Both the position numbers and the translations under genes were made by a program. Positions 26,951-39,600 of a stretch of 64,000 nt of DNA are shown here, piece by piece. Each line of letters begins with the position of its first letter. Positions within the stretch are counted from its first letter, which is position 1. The DNA is from Hymenolepis diminuta (Eukaryota > Platyhelminthes > Cestoda > Cyclophyllidea > Hymenolepididae): assembly GCA_900708905.1 (NCBI GenBank), contig CAADRB010000007.1, positions 3,394,550-3,458,549 on the forward strand, written 5' to 3'. The notes under the pieces are model-generated. The model saw only the letters and a program-made list of their open reading frames with translations, had not been told where the DNA came from and ran no database searches.

Positions 26951-29900
26951 AAGTGTCTTGTTTTAGCGTACGAAAGTTAAAATTTTCGATTCATTGGCCT
27001 TTTTGTCTAAAATTTTGAAAGCTTACTTATCAGATGACTTAATTTGACCCCTTTGACTGTGTCATTGGAATTACATCGAAGTCTACCGGAAACAAATACG
27101 TAAAGACATCAAATAATTTTTTAAGTATAATCAAATGTTTCAATTACCACTTAAATGGTCTAAATAACCGCAAAATGAACCTCAATTTTTATAATTTAAT
27201 TCCAGCTACGTGTTGTATACGCCAATGCGGTAATATACAATTGACTTTCTTATATTTTAAAAGTTTAAAATTTTTGTATTGGTTTATAGAATGAACACTA
27301 CTAAACTCCGCTACGTTGACATTACATTACCTATTATCATCCTGCTGGTATCTCGATTACTGGAAGAATTGTATCTAAAAAGAAACCCGTTAATTTTGTC
27401 GGGCACCGCCAAAAAGTGGAAAACAGAAAACAAATCTTGACATTTAAACAATTGGACATCATAACAGGAAACTTTACACATTGTCCGAACTATTTATTGC
27501 GTATAATTTGAATCCAAAGATCAAATTTTGTTAAATAATTCTAGAAGCTCTGGCTTCTCGATCCTCTTCTCCTGACTAATATCAAACTGCTTTCTCAGTT
27601 TCCTGCCTTTAGGTAAGTTCACATACTTTGGTAAGCAATATCGGTAAGTAATCAATAAATCAATCAATACCGTAATTTTTATTACAGTAGGCATTGTCTT
27701 CTATAAATATATAATTTATTGGAACGTAAAAGTGGGATTCATTATTTCCTACAAGACATCAAATGGAAATTGTATTTCAGCTCTTGATAACAGAATGTTA
27801 CAAAAGCAGGAAATACATTTTATCTGGAACCCTATAAGCTAAGTTCCTAATTCCATCAAACATCATTTTTGGTATGTTTCATTATTAATGTTGCAGAGCG
27901 TATTGTTGGAAGAATTCGAAGGAATAATGAGAGGATGTATAAATATAGATCCAGTAGCATATTTGTGTCGCTTGTGAATAAAATGAGAAAGATTTTTGAA
28001 ACCCACTTGGAATAATACAATCTATAGCAAATATATAAGCAATGATACAGTGGAACCTGTATTATCAAAAACAGGCCAGCAGATGTTCTGTTGAATTAGA
28101 ATATGTGATTTAAACAACAATGAAGGCGACAACATCAAAAAAACATTGAAAGATTCTTACTCTATTTGATTTCTCAATAGTTTATGTCCCAACTTTCTTG
28201 GATAAAGATCTTATGATCTGACTCAAAACTGACTGCTATTTCAGAAAGAAGTAAAATGATGCCTGAATCTCAATAATTCAATATGTTTTTTGATATTTTA
28301 AGCATAATCAAGTACATAGAGGTAAATGAGACAATCTGATTGACTTAAATGCACTAATTTTCCTTGAGGCCAACATTCTACCTCTATATAAACGTGCATT
28401 TATTATTATTACACACAGCAAAATAAAAATAAATTAATAATTTTTTATTATAAGAAACAACTGACATCGCAAAGAGAGTTCAATAATCTTAAAGAGTGAG
28501 TATCTAAAAGTTAGAAAGCCGCGTCGAGGTACCAAAGAATATTAAAGGAACGATATTTACTGAATTGGCAGTTCACCTTTGTAAGATTCAAGTTTCACGT
28601 TTCTTTTCTCGATTGATGTACAGTATGCCTTAGTTGATTAAACATAAATGGATTTTTATTTAAGGTAGTTGATCTACTCAGGTGTTTCACACTGAAATGA
28701 GTCCTCAATTTTCCAATGGAACTTTAGTTTTAGTTTGAAATGCCCTAAATTGATGCAAATGCAAACTAATCCTGAAACCTCTGTGTCAATCGTGGCCTTA
28801 CAGCCTTATCAGTGTTTATCCTAATCGTAGATTTATGCAATTGAACTTGCATATTTGAAGACTCTGTTATGCTACCAACCTCCGCTTCAGCTCCACTTCC
28901 CTTCTTGTGATTTCTTGTCCATTTCAGTATCACTCAACGCAACTTTATCTTCAATCTATTTTTCTATGTGTTATAAATCTAGACCATATCTCCCTTCTGC
29001 ACATCCACGACTTTTTAATATTCCTATGCACCTTTCGTTTTTTTAAATTTTGAAGGGCTTTGGAATTTTATAAGAAATCTTCTCTAAAATAAATGCTCTC
29101 AGTTGTATATGCAACCAAAATATTATCATCATTTTTTCATCTTTCAGAGTAATCTATATCTTTGGTTATATTTCCGGCAACAAATAGCTAAATGTCATTT
29201 TAACTGGAAATTTTAAAACAGCCAGTAATATCAAGTGGTCCAGTAATTTTCAAATTCGTTTAGAATAGGTGATTTTATTCGTAACTTCAAAAGTTAGCCC
29301 AGGAAACCTTTCTGTTTTGCCAACCAAAATACTTTTTCGCTGTTTTAACTTGGAGGCAAACTACCCAGTTTTGGGGTATTCTAGGCAATCTTTATTATGT
29401 CTGTTAATGTGATAAATTTTGTATTTCAAGCAATTTATGTAGCATGATAAATCAAAATCGTGTAATTTATAATCCTACAACAGCATGTAAGCACGGAAGA
29501 TTATGAAAGCTTTAATACCAGGTGAGGCAAGATGAGATAAAGTAGAGTAAAAGAACGTTTTAGGAGTCAAACCTGGAAGAACTTCTTCATCACTTTTAAC
29601 TGGATGGATTTAATGCATTATATTTTAATGTTCCACAGTTTAAACCTAAACATTTGACTACTGGATTTCCAAGTACTTTCTTGTTCGTAATCTTCAAAAT
29701 TCATTGACATATTGAATTGACGAGGATCCAGTCGATTCAGTCATCCTTTCTAAAAGCCAATAGTGAGTGCTTCCTACAATTTGGGGGAGGGGTTATTTTG
29801 AAATTAATTTAAATTAAACATTAAGTACAGAATTTTTCATTTTTAATGACCATAAGTACTCGGCATGGTTTATTCAGATAATTATGTAGTTATTTCATTA

Positions 29901-32450
29901 TTAATTACTTTGTCGCATTCGGAGGTAGAATAAAAAACTTAACAACAGTCACAGAGTATCAGACGAAGCTTTTTAACCGTAATAAATTTCTCCGTTTAAG
30001 GAAACACAAAATTTTATTAAATATTTATATTTGATTCTTAAAATTAGAATAATATGATCAGCCACTCATTTTATTAAACTTTTCAATAGCCGAAATACTA
30101 TAGATTGAATTCACACATTACGAAAGATGAATTCCTGATATTTAAATAATAATACTAAGCGAAGTGTGTAAAATTGTTAAATTTAGAATTCAAATGAACT
30201 GAAACTATTTTGGTGCCCCAACGCTGTTATTATTTCTAGACCTCTCTTCCTTTACTTCCTATTAAGTTATTTTGCCGTGGCTCGTCTTAGGATGCTTTTG
30301 CAAAACTAAAATGTGTTATTTTACTATTTTCCTAGGTATCAATAATAATAAAATTATTAAAAACGAGTCTGTTGAGGCTAAGATTAACAGCTTTCAGCTG
30401 CTGATGCAAAGACTTTTACTAATAACAAACAATCACACTTTTTAAATTAGAAAGCAAAGAGTTGAGAGTAAACTAGATTGTATTGTACAACGGCAATGAA
30501 AACTTGAGTGAGGGAGAGAGAGAGGGATGGGAAAATAAAGAGAGAAAGAAAAATAGGGCTAAGAACGAGGAAAAGCTTGAGAGTTGAGTGTCTGCACCAT
30601 AAATCTTGTAATCGTCGTGTCATAAGATTTTACAGAGAATTCAGATTTATTGCGAAAGAGGCGAGAACAAATCACCAATCAACCATCGCCAACTGAAGAG
30701 TTCGAAAGCAGTTCATTTAAACGCTAAAATGTAAGCACAAATTTTTCAAAGCGAATCAAATTTCTATTGCTCAAAAATACCGAGAAATTTTCGGGGATTC
30801 CTTTAGATCTATTATTTTTTATATTTCGCAAATACGGTAATCATCATATTATTACATTGTATCGATATAGCAGTTATTTAACAGGGATAAAATAACAGGC
30901 GTTACACTATATTACTTATTTACCATTAGTCAGTTAACCTGGATACATATACTCATTAAAATAATTATTATTCGTTATTGAGGTATTGTTTATATTCAAT
31001 AAGATTGGTGAAATAGGGCCACCGCAAATTTTCACACAGTTTTATTAATCAAATACACTCATGCAATACATTTTACTTTAATCTAAATAATTAAATAACA
31101 ACATAAAGTTGTTCTCGTTGAATTTATTGAAGGGAAGATGAATGAAATTAAAAATGTTAAGTGTAAATGCATTACTGTTTCCTGTAATTTTATGTTAGAT
31201 ACTGATTCAGTTGAAGGCTTATGGAAAGGGTAAATGACTTATTATTTTCCATAAGCATGCAGTCATCGTCATCATCAATGTTGAAAAATGAGTTAATAAT
31301 TAAAACAAGCTGTGAATGGAGATTCCTATAGGTATCAGAGAATAAAACTAATGGAGTGAGAAGAGTTTTGCTCCATCAAGTTGTCAGCTTTATGCTCAAT
31401 AAGTACAGTTCATTGGGTCATGACCTATAATCCACTTGCATAGTTCCTTTGTTTAGCTTATCAACTTGTAGACTTAATTGAATGGTAAGGGGAAAAAATA
31501 TATCTATGGGCAATTTTTGACAATTTCAATAAGCAAATAATTAAAAATAGGGTAATTCTAGTGTATTTTACCGTCTGAAATAAAGTTTGTTGCGAATTGA
31601 GCCTATTTCGAAATCTTTCAAATTGTACTCATTCGTTTTTCATAATTTTGAAAGCCATGCACGCACTTCGAGGGTATTCGTATATTTTGTTTCCCTTATC
31701 TATTTACTGAGACGGTGGTGAAACCGAGAAACTGAGTTGGTATATTTTTTACCTTTCCGACTCATCCTTATCATACACATCGTAATTCAGTTAGCACGAG
31801 TTTCATAACGCTCAACTGCCTCTTAATATAACCATAACTGCTCAGACATCAGGAAGAAAAGAAAGGAGGAACTCAGTGGTTTCAAATAAATTAATTTGGT
31901 CATATATAACGAGATACGTGGAATACTAAAAAATAGTAACATATTCCCCTTCGAGTGTGCAAATACAACATTTGATGATCGAGTACATGAGAAATGAATA
32001 TTGTGCATTTTGCTCAGATGAATCGAAAATATTCGATCTGTCTTCCTAACAGTGACAAAAGACTCAATCGAAAATAGAGTAATTCTTAATTAATATAAGT
32101 CTCTATAATAGAAAAACCTAACCTCTACATCACTCGTATTACATACTTATTACCATTTTCACAATATTATAACTCTTTCTATCAGGAGACCTTTGAAATT
32201 TCAAGTTAAATTAATATCTCAGAAAGAAGAAAATATAATGTTTATCACATTCTGAATTCAATTACACTGTTTGCATTCATTCGAATGAATATAATCAATG
32301 TTGTCTCATAATTCCGTTCTCCTAATTCCCTATTTTGTCCTCAGGGGAATCTTAAAGAGGCTGTGTGGTTAAAAAGTTTCAATTCTGTCAAATAAAAGTT
32401 GGTTTTTGGATAAATCTATAGTGATTCACTACCTAAAGAAGGGAAACAAC
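26951..32450. other. AT-rich gene-free stretch
   Basis: No gene recognised on either strand. The only notable composition change is a purine-rich run at 30507-30566 (GAGA/GGGA/AAAGA units). Frames at 27856-28068 (minus), 28855-29046 and 30508-30696 (plus) have no recognisable motifs; the last is merely the translation of the purine-rich run. Confidence 0.5.
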
Positions 32451-32454
32451 ACTG

Positions 32455-32530
32455 AACTTACGACCCAGTATTTGATCTTGTGACAACAAGCGAAGGCGCC
32501 CGACTTTCAGCTTAGTCAGTAGGGCCCTCT
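32455..32530 (-). repeat. tRNA-like SINE fragment
   Basis: On the minus strand TACTGACTAAGCTGAAAGTCGGGCGCC looks like the A-box half of a tRNA-derived SINE. GGTCGTAAGTTCAGTG about 45 bp later resembles the B-box half, closely matching GGTCGTGAGTTCAGGG of the 20925-21015 copy. The A-box side differs, so it may be a second subfamily. Confidence 0.42.
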
Positions 32531-33392
32531 AATTATTAATCGATATAATACCAACTGATTAGGAGGGATATAATTAAATAATTGGTTTTATATAATAGTA
32601 TTGTTAATTACGAAAACGGACAGGGTTAAAAATGCAGATAAAAGAGAACAGAAAATTCAGTGACAAGAAACTATTAAGACATGGAGAACTATACATCTTG
32701 TGTAAGAAATCCCAAAACTTCCATTTTTGAGATGGTGTATTTTATTGCATCCTTTTCTTCCGGAAGCATATGCTTACAATCTAAATTTAGAGCAAACTGT
32801 GGCATTAAGAAGAGCTTTAACTGATATAGTCTGGATAGATTTTTAAAAAAACTTATTTAGGTGCATCTGAATGCTTAATTAATGCTTCTTCTTAATTTTG
32901 AATAAGTTTTGTTGAATTAATATAGTCCTTGCAAGATCTATTGTTTATTAATATTTTGTCAGGGAATTAATATTTCATCATGCTTGCAAAATTTTATTAA
33001 AAAAGTAGCTGAGTTTTATTATATAATATATTCTTTAGTGCTGTGTTGCTGTATTTATTGAACTCATTTCAAGGATAAATAAGATAGTAGATTTCACTAC
33101 GGCCAATAGGCAGATTCCTAAGTTCTACAGCATTATCACTACCATTATTAATGATCATTTTATTTTCAATAAAAATGCGTATATTTAAACTCTTTAATAA
33201 ATGAATTTTATTATTTTAACAGCTACCGCCGCGGAAGAAATACGATCAGCACTGTTTTTAAGTTCAATGAATATTGAAATGCTTTCAAAATATCTAATAG
33301 TGTGAGACACTCACAGAGGAAATTTCTCTTTCATCCAGTTAGTTCAATCATCTCAGACTATTTCATTAGCAGATATCCTCTCGCAGCAAATC

Positions 33393-33955
33393 NNNNNNNN
33401 NNNNNNNNNNNNNNNNNNNNNNNNNNNNNNNNNNNNNNNNNNNNNNNNNNNNNNNNNNNNNNNNNNNNNNNNNNNNNNNNNNNNNNNNNNNNNNNNNNNN
33501 NNNNNNNNNNNNNNNNNNNNNNNNNNNNNNNNNNNNNNNNNNNNNNNNNNNNNNNNNNNNNNNNNNNNNNNNNNNNNNNNNNNNNNNNNNNNNNNNNNNN
33601 NNNNNNNNNNNNNNNNNNNNNNNNNNNNNNNNNNNNNNNNNNNNNNNNNNNNNNNNNNNNNNNNNNNNNNNNNNNNNNNNNNNNNNNNNNNNNNNNNNNN
33701 NNNNNNNNNNNNNNNNNNNNNNNNNNNNNNNNNNNNNNNNNNNNNNNNNNNNNNNNNNNNNNNNNNNNNNNNNNNNNNNNNNNNNNNNNNNNNNNNNNNN
33801 NNNNNNNNNNNNNNNNNNNNNNNNNNNNNNNNNNNNNNNNNNNNNNNNNNNNNNNNNNNNNNNNNNNNNNNNNNNNNNNNNNNNNNNNNNNNNNNNNNNN
33901 NNNNNNNNNNNNNNNNNNNNNNNNNNNNNNNNNNNNNNNNNNNNNNNNNNNNNNN
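33393..33955. other. Assembly gap (563 Ns)
   Basis: A run of unknown bases. The 29 codons after it on the plus strand (33956-34042) include a C-C-x4-C arrangement and end in TAA. They may be the tail of something lost in the gap, but this is too short to judge. Confidence 0.99.
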
Positions 33956-34436
33956 GAATTGTGTTGCCCTGCAAGGAAATGTCCTACAACAATCACAAGA
34001 GATGTACTTAAAATTCACAAAAATTTTCAGGCAGAAGGATAATGATGTTTGAAAACAAAAAGTTTGATAAAATTTAGGAATTTTTCCAACCGTTAATATT
34101 TCTGCGAAAATGGTCGTAAATCTCCAGAACAGGAGAATGAAGACATTTAAAAAACCATGCATTTAAGAGGGAATTGAGTTAATAATTACTTATAAAACTC
34201 TCCCAAAAGCTCAAATAAAAAGCCGAGGAAAACAAATTTCCGTTCAAATGACAATAGAGTAGACACCCAAAGGTCGAGAGGAGATAGCGATTAATGTGTT
34301 TTTGATTTCTATGTCTAGATTGCCGCAACGTCAATCAAAATGATAAGGAAAATTCTATCTCAACCGTGAAGGTGATAGGATTCCGACAAATTAAAGATCA
34401 TAACTGCATAAACACTGTGTTTTTATTTTATTTTAG

Positions 34437-34578
34437 GATAACCAATCTCACAGGCTGTCGCTATGTCGGCCTTCGTCCTTATTTGTCACTAGCGCCCATC
34501 TCTCCTGATAGCTTGAAGTTATTTGGGATTTCATCATCATTTCGTCTGTACTTTGATCTCTCGACATCGACAACATGA
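34437..34578 (+). CDS. Candidate terminal exon, unrecognised protein
   Basis: The stretch follows an excellent splice acceptor (TTTTTATTTTATTTTAG) and stays open for 46 codons to a TGA. The translation is balanced and protein-like (CRYVGLRPYLSLAPISPDSL, then FRLYFDLSTSTT). It would start with the last base of a split codon, so it needs an upstream exon, which may lie in the assembly gap 480 bp away. A second frame also opens from the same acceptor but stops after 24 codons. I recognise no family. It could be the last exon of a plus-strand gene interrupted by the gap, or a chance frame. Confidence 0.25.
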
Positions 34579-34770
34579 AGACAACTTGTATTCTTATAAA
34601 CTGTCTTTATTTGATCAGTAAAATATCTTAGTTTAACTGCTTTCTGTCTTAATTTTCTCTCTAGTTTGTGTTAGCTATCGACTAGTGATAGCTAATGGAC
34701 AGATATCATAACCGCAGAATTGGATCTTCTAGCAATACATCGTTGAAGTCACAAAAACACTTTTATTATA

Positions 34771-35075
34771 GTTACATATAAGAAAATAATATTTTCTCCA
34801 AAAATAATTCTCATATGGAAGACTCTTCATTCTTCACCTTTTAATTCCTGCTTCTTTTAATTTCATTTTTTTCGAATGAATTTATTTACATTACGGTTGT
34901 AAATGGCGCATAATATAAATCAATCTATAGATACGCAAACGTGTGTCTTATTTTTATATAGTGGTTTGGATCTTTTTGTATTGTGGTGTTGTCGGATCGT
35001 GTTTGCAACTAGTGCAATGTCTTTGGGAATCTAAGATTCGATTACGGTATCCGACAGAGAAAAACAAATTATAAC
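34771..35075 (+). repeat. Interspersed repeat A, copy 2
   Basis: Aligns end to end with 49992-50272 (both open with GTTACATATAAGAAAATAAT and close with CAGAGAAAAA) and with the reverse complement of 23423-23675. This copy and copy 3 define the fullest extent, near 300 bp. No shared open frame, no obvious terminal inverted repeat and no clear target-site duplication is visible by eye. Identity is partial, so insertion was not recent. Confidence 0.82.
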
Positions 35076-36110
35076 CGTTGTAAATACTGTCGTCAGGCAC
35101 CAATGGTAAATGCTGTATCATAAACTCTATGGAGCCATTTGTTGATTTTAGCGATGATTATGCAAAAATATATACAATCTCTATTTAAAAGGGGGAAAAT
35201 ACATACTTTAATTAATCTTAATTAATTCAAGTAGATTTGAAGTGGGGATCGAATAAAAGGAGGATATAATTTCAGGATATCAAAATGGCTTACATCAGTG
35301 TGATACTGGATTCTTCACAAATCGCACACTTTGAGTAATAATTATGGCTCAGTTCCTCACGTCCTAATATTCCAATTTTCAGAATTTAATTTCATATTCA
35401 GATCTCTTTGAGTAGTTGTTTAAAGTGAACAATTGTTCATGACACCTCGCCAAATTTTTCTCTTAGGGTAGCTAAGATAAATTCCATTCGGATAATTTTT
35501 TGATTTATTTGATGAAATAGTAATTTTTGCTTTTCTCCTCAAAAAATCCCTCCATAAATCACTTAATTAATTTGATGAGTTATCGTCGTAATTCCTAGTT
35601 TATAATCCTTATATTTCAAAGTGTCAACCACTGACTCAAATTCAACTTAATCATCTAAAAGTCATTTAAGTTTGCATTTATCTAAAGATTTGAGAATTCG
35701 AATGAAATAAAATTCAGCTATGAATGAGAGCGCTAAATTATTTTCTCAAACATTCGCGTTTTCTAACTCCTCTGTAACTACTGGCAGACTTGTGCGAAAG
35801 CTTTACCCGCTGTTGCAGTTCTCATGTGGGATCTTTTTCAAGTTGAGCAGCAAATCACTTTTTCTCACAGTAAAATATTTTTGGCCAAATAGATTTTAGT
35901 AATAATATATTATTTATGACACCGGCATACTATTTTCAATATCCCTCCACAAATGATTCGAATCCCTCCATTATCCCATAAAAAATTAGATATAGTGACG
36001 TGTAAATTAAGAGAATTTTACTCAAAATAACTTAATTTTTCAATCGCTATTCTTATATAATATTGGCTAATTTGATTCGGTTCTAGTCTCTGTTGTATTG
36101 GAAACTCTGG
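35076..36110. other. AT-rich gene-free stretch
   Basis: Nothing recognised. A T-arm-like GATTCGAATCCC at about 35955 has no tRNA body upstream of it. Confidence 0.5.
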
Positions 36111-36119
36111 AGAAAAAAT

Positions 36120-36640
36120 GTCTTGACTGTGGAGCTCACAACGCTAACAAGGCTGATTGAATCATGTGGGCTAGAACTTTTTGGGAGGTGCGGGATGTAA
36201 CCGGTCGCGTAGAGAACAAGCGCGGACAGGTGTGCAGAGACCTCCCCAACCAATCGCAATCAAGATCCCTGCAGCCTAGCATGGTTATGAATCTAATGAC
36301 TAAGCTTTCGACTCACAGGAACAAGGAAGTGATTAATAGATCCTCTCCATCCAGCATCTTTCTGGTTCTTGCCATTTTAGGCATAGGCTAGCTAATTTGG
36401 GAGTAGACTGACAATAGAGGACTCTGCTAGAGGCTATTCGGACTGCTTAGGAGGATTACTTAGGTATACCAAAAAGACTTATTGGTGTAGCATCCGCCAC
36501 ATGACTAGTTCACAGCGTGGTCTATTGTGTTTGTTACAACTGTTAGTTAAAGCGTTGGATACGCTTGACAACACTGGAAATTCAATCATACTCATTGGGA
36601 GTTTCTCATTTGTCCAGACATTAAGAGCCTGAAAATCATG
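36120..36640 (+). mobile_element. Possible LINE reverse-transcriptase scrap
   Basis: This block is noticeably less AT-rich than its surroundings. One frame (36396-36632) is open for 78 codons. It includes LLQLLVKALDTLDNTGNSII followed by LIG, reminiscent of the stretch just before the first catalytic Asp (F/A-D-F-S-K-A-F-D) in jockey/RTE-like reverse transcriptases, but the catalytic block itself is not intact. The neighbouring frame at 36164-36391 is also open. It may alternatively be another kind of old repeat. The call rests on resemblance only. Confidence 0.27.
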
Positions 36641-39600
36641 GTATTGAAAGTTATTTTCAGCCGAGCCCTATTGACATCTTAATCTGCTTCTCTATTAAGC
36701 ACCACTTTGTTCATAGTTTTACTCATCTGCCGTTGCTAAATCCAACCTCAAGTCAACTTTCTGTCAGTCTCAAGAAAATATCGTGGAAATATTTTTTGTA
36801 TAATTTTATCGATATTGACCAGTTTTAATGATTCATTGCCTGAACAGAGTGTCAGTATCTGAGCCATAATCTCAGTACGGCCTATGTGAAAGTACGAATA
36901 ACCTTGTTAATTTTTTATTTCGTCGGAAGTATAACGAATAGTACCTCATTAAAATTAATTTTACATTGATGCAAATATTAAAATTCCCAATATCAGGCAT
37001 TTGCCCGCCATGTTATCAGATATCACCAAGTTATGGAGACATTTAGTCTCATTTCTTTTATCCTCTTTTCACCTTTATCACCCGTAATGTATCATTGAAT
37101 ATTGAAATGGTTGCTAAGGCCTAAGGGTTACACTAAATTATAAAATTGGTTCGAGTATCTTAAAGTCAACTGAGAATGCATATTCGTTCATGCCAGTTTG
37201 TCGTCAAGATACGCTAAACTTTACTAAAAACTGTCACTCCCTTTTCCAGGCAGTGAAGTTACATTATTTTGTTCCTGGAAATATATTGGGCTAAAATCGA
37301 CTCTATGTCCACTCCTAATAACCAAGTTTTTCCGATCAAAATGTTCGTATTAGAGTCTGTACATTTCCCCTGCAGATATTTCTTTTACTTGTCATCGACC
37401 TCAGCTGATAGAAGCGAAATATGTTGTGATTTATTATTGTGACTGTACGTTCTTTGAATCCTACTATCAAGGTAATTTCTCGATAAAAATCTGAATTATA
37501 TCTACCATGCTACTGGTATTAAAGCTTGCACTACACCAGTATCTGATGTTCAAGCACTTAGATTTTAAACATACTTTAATTTTGGCCTGGCATACTTCTC
37601 TAACGTCGATTTCTGTCTCAACATAATTGTAGATTTTTACAATATACCAAGATGCGATTTAGTAAAGATACGTTCTCTCCGATTTTTCTGGGTATTCATA
37701 CGTAGTTTCCAAGGGATGTCCGAGTTTATTTACCGGTCACACTCTGAACCTATTTGCCAGTTACTGCATAATTATATTCTCATATTATGATTGGATGTAG
37801 TTCTATTCGGACTCTTTTACCAACTTTTAACACTTAGATTAAACAAATTATAAACTACATAAGTGTTTGCAGATGTGAATTCAAACAGACCGTTGAAGGA
37901 ATGTGTTTTCAGTTTAGGTCTATTGAATTGTAATTTGAATTTCCACAAATGAGAAGCCCGTATGCCGCAGCAACTCGTGTGACTCGCATTAGCTGGTAAA
38001 GTAGATCAAGTTGCCCACTTAATGGGACTAATAAGTTTCCGGCTTGTGACATCTAACTTTACAGACAGACACATCAGTATTTCTATTCTACTTTTTACAC
38101 GGGACTATCAAAGATTATCATTAAATAGTGATATGAAAATGTAAATACATACCTTTAATATTGCACGTGGAAAAGATCGAGTGAAGAAAATACAAAATCG
38201 TTTGTAAGGTCAAGACCATTTACCCTTTCAAAATGTCTTAACAAACATTTTCAGTTCGCTTTTAGAGTTTAGAGCGATTAGGGAATAATTGCACGGTGTT
38301 TTACCCACCGTCCTGTTCTAACCCGTTTCATAGCAGAAGAAATTGTGAATGATTGGATGATGGTACCACTCCCAATTTTATTACTGCAGAAAGTTCAGCT
38401 AGAGTAAGCTGAGATTTGTAGTCATCAAAGACGTTTTCATCACCTTTTTCCTAGCATGATTTTTACCTATGATTGAAAACAAATGCCTGACAGCTAGGAC
38501 AGTAAGCCGAGTGGGTGATTTTAGAAAAGCCTTCTTATAAGAATTCTAAAATAGTAGAAAGGGTGCAGAAATAATCTAGTAAGCCGCTTAAAAATAGTAT
38601 TTTGTATTTGCCGTATACATTTCCCAAAATTTTGTTTACAGTTCCTAAATACCTTCTAATCAAAACAGAGTAGCATTTCATTATTCGTGATTGCAGTTAC
38701 AACGCTTTACTTTTGGATGCTTTTGCTGCAAAAATGAACTATTTTAGTTAAAAATAAATCAATGAGTTAAAATTGTTAAACAGTCTTTCTAATGAATCTT
38801 TCACAACAACATTTGTGATTTAATTTAAATTAAATCCGTTAGAACGCAAAGCTCATAGTTTCGACAAAAAGCTAGACTAATATATCATGGCGTTCTTACT
38901 AAAAAAGAAACACAACTTTCCCTGATAGAGAAGTTGCAATCCATCACGTAGATAGCTAGAAACATATTTTCGTGCGAATGAATATATGCGATATTTTTCT
39001 ATTTCATCTCTTTCGGCTGGCACTAATGAAGATATTATTTTATATATCGTGCGTAAAAAGATCCACTGTGGTAAAACAAAAAATAAAGAGAGGAGCAAAC
39101 ACCTCGCTGGAGTGATTAATTGGCACTTTATTCAGTAATGATTTTTACAAAACTGAGCTGGTCATTTTTTGAAAAAAATAATAATAAAATATCTAATCAT
39201 TTCGCTTTTTGTTGGCAAAATTATTATTTTCTACCTAATTCTATCAGTAAGCACGTGCATGAGCCAAATCAAACAAGAGAGTTTAATTCATAAAATTTAT
39301 CATATTTTGTGTAATATGCAGATAAATAACGTAATGATAAGGTATAATTAGACATTCTAACCAGAACACCGTTTAGACATAATTTTAAAATATCGAATAA
39401 AATGGTGATCTTTAATTCAATGTTTGAGTGAAATTACTGCAGCAACACACAGTAAAGAAGTTATATTTCAAATTTCATTACCTGACTCATAATTTTCTAT
39501 GGGAATTCGTGATCGCAATATTTAGAGGTATTTTAATATTCAGTATATTCATGACTTTTTCGGTTAATAGTGGATAGGTGGGGCTAACAAATGCACCGTT

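Noticed and set aside
33302..34162. Several 200-270 residue open frames across the middle of the window
   Set aside because: They are almost wholly Ns from the assembly gap; only a few flanking codons are real.
35945..35980. GATTCGAATCCC, considered as a tRNA T-arm
   Set aside because: No D-arm, anticodon arm or acceptor partner upstream.
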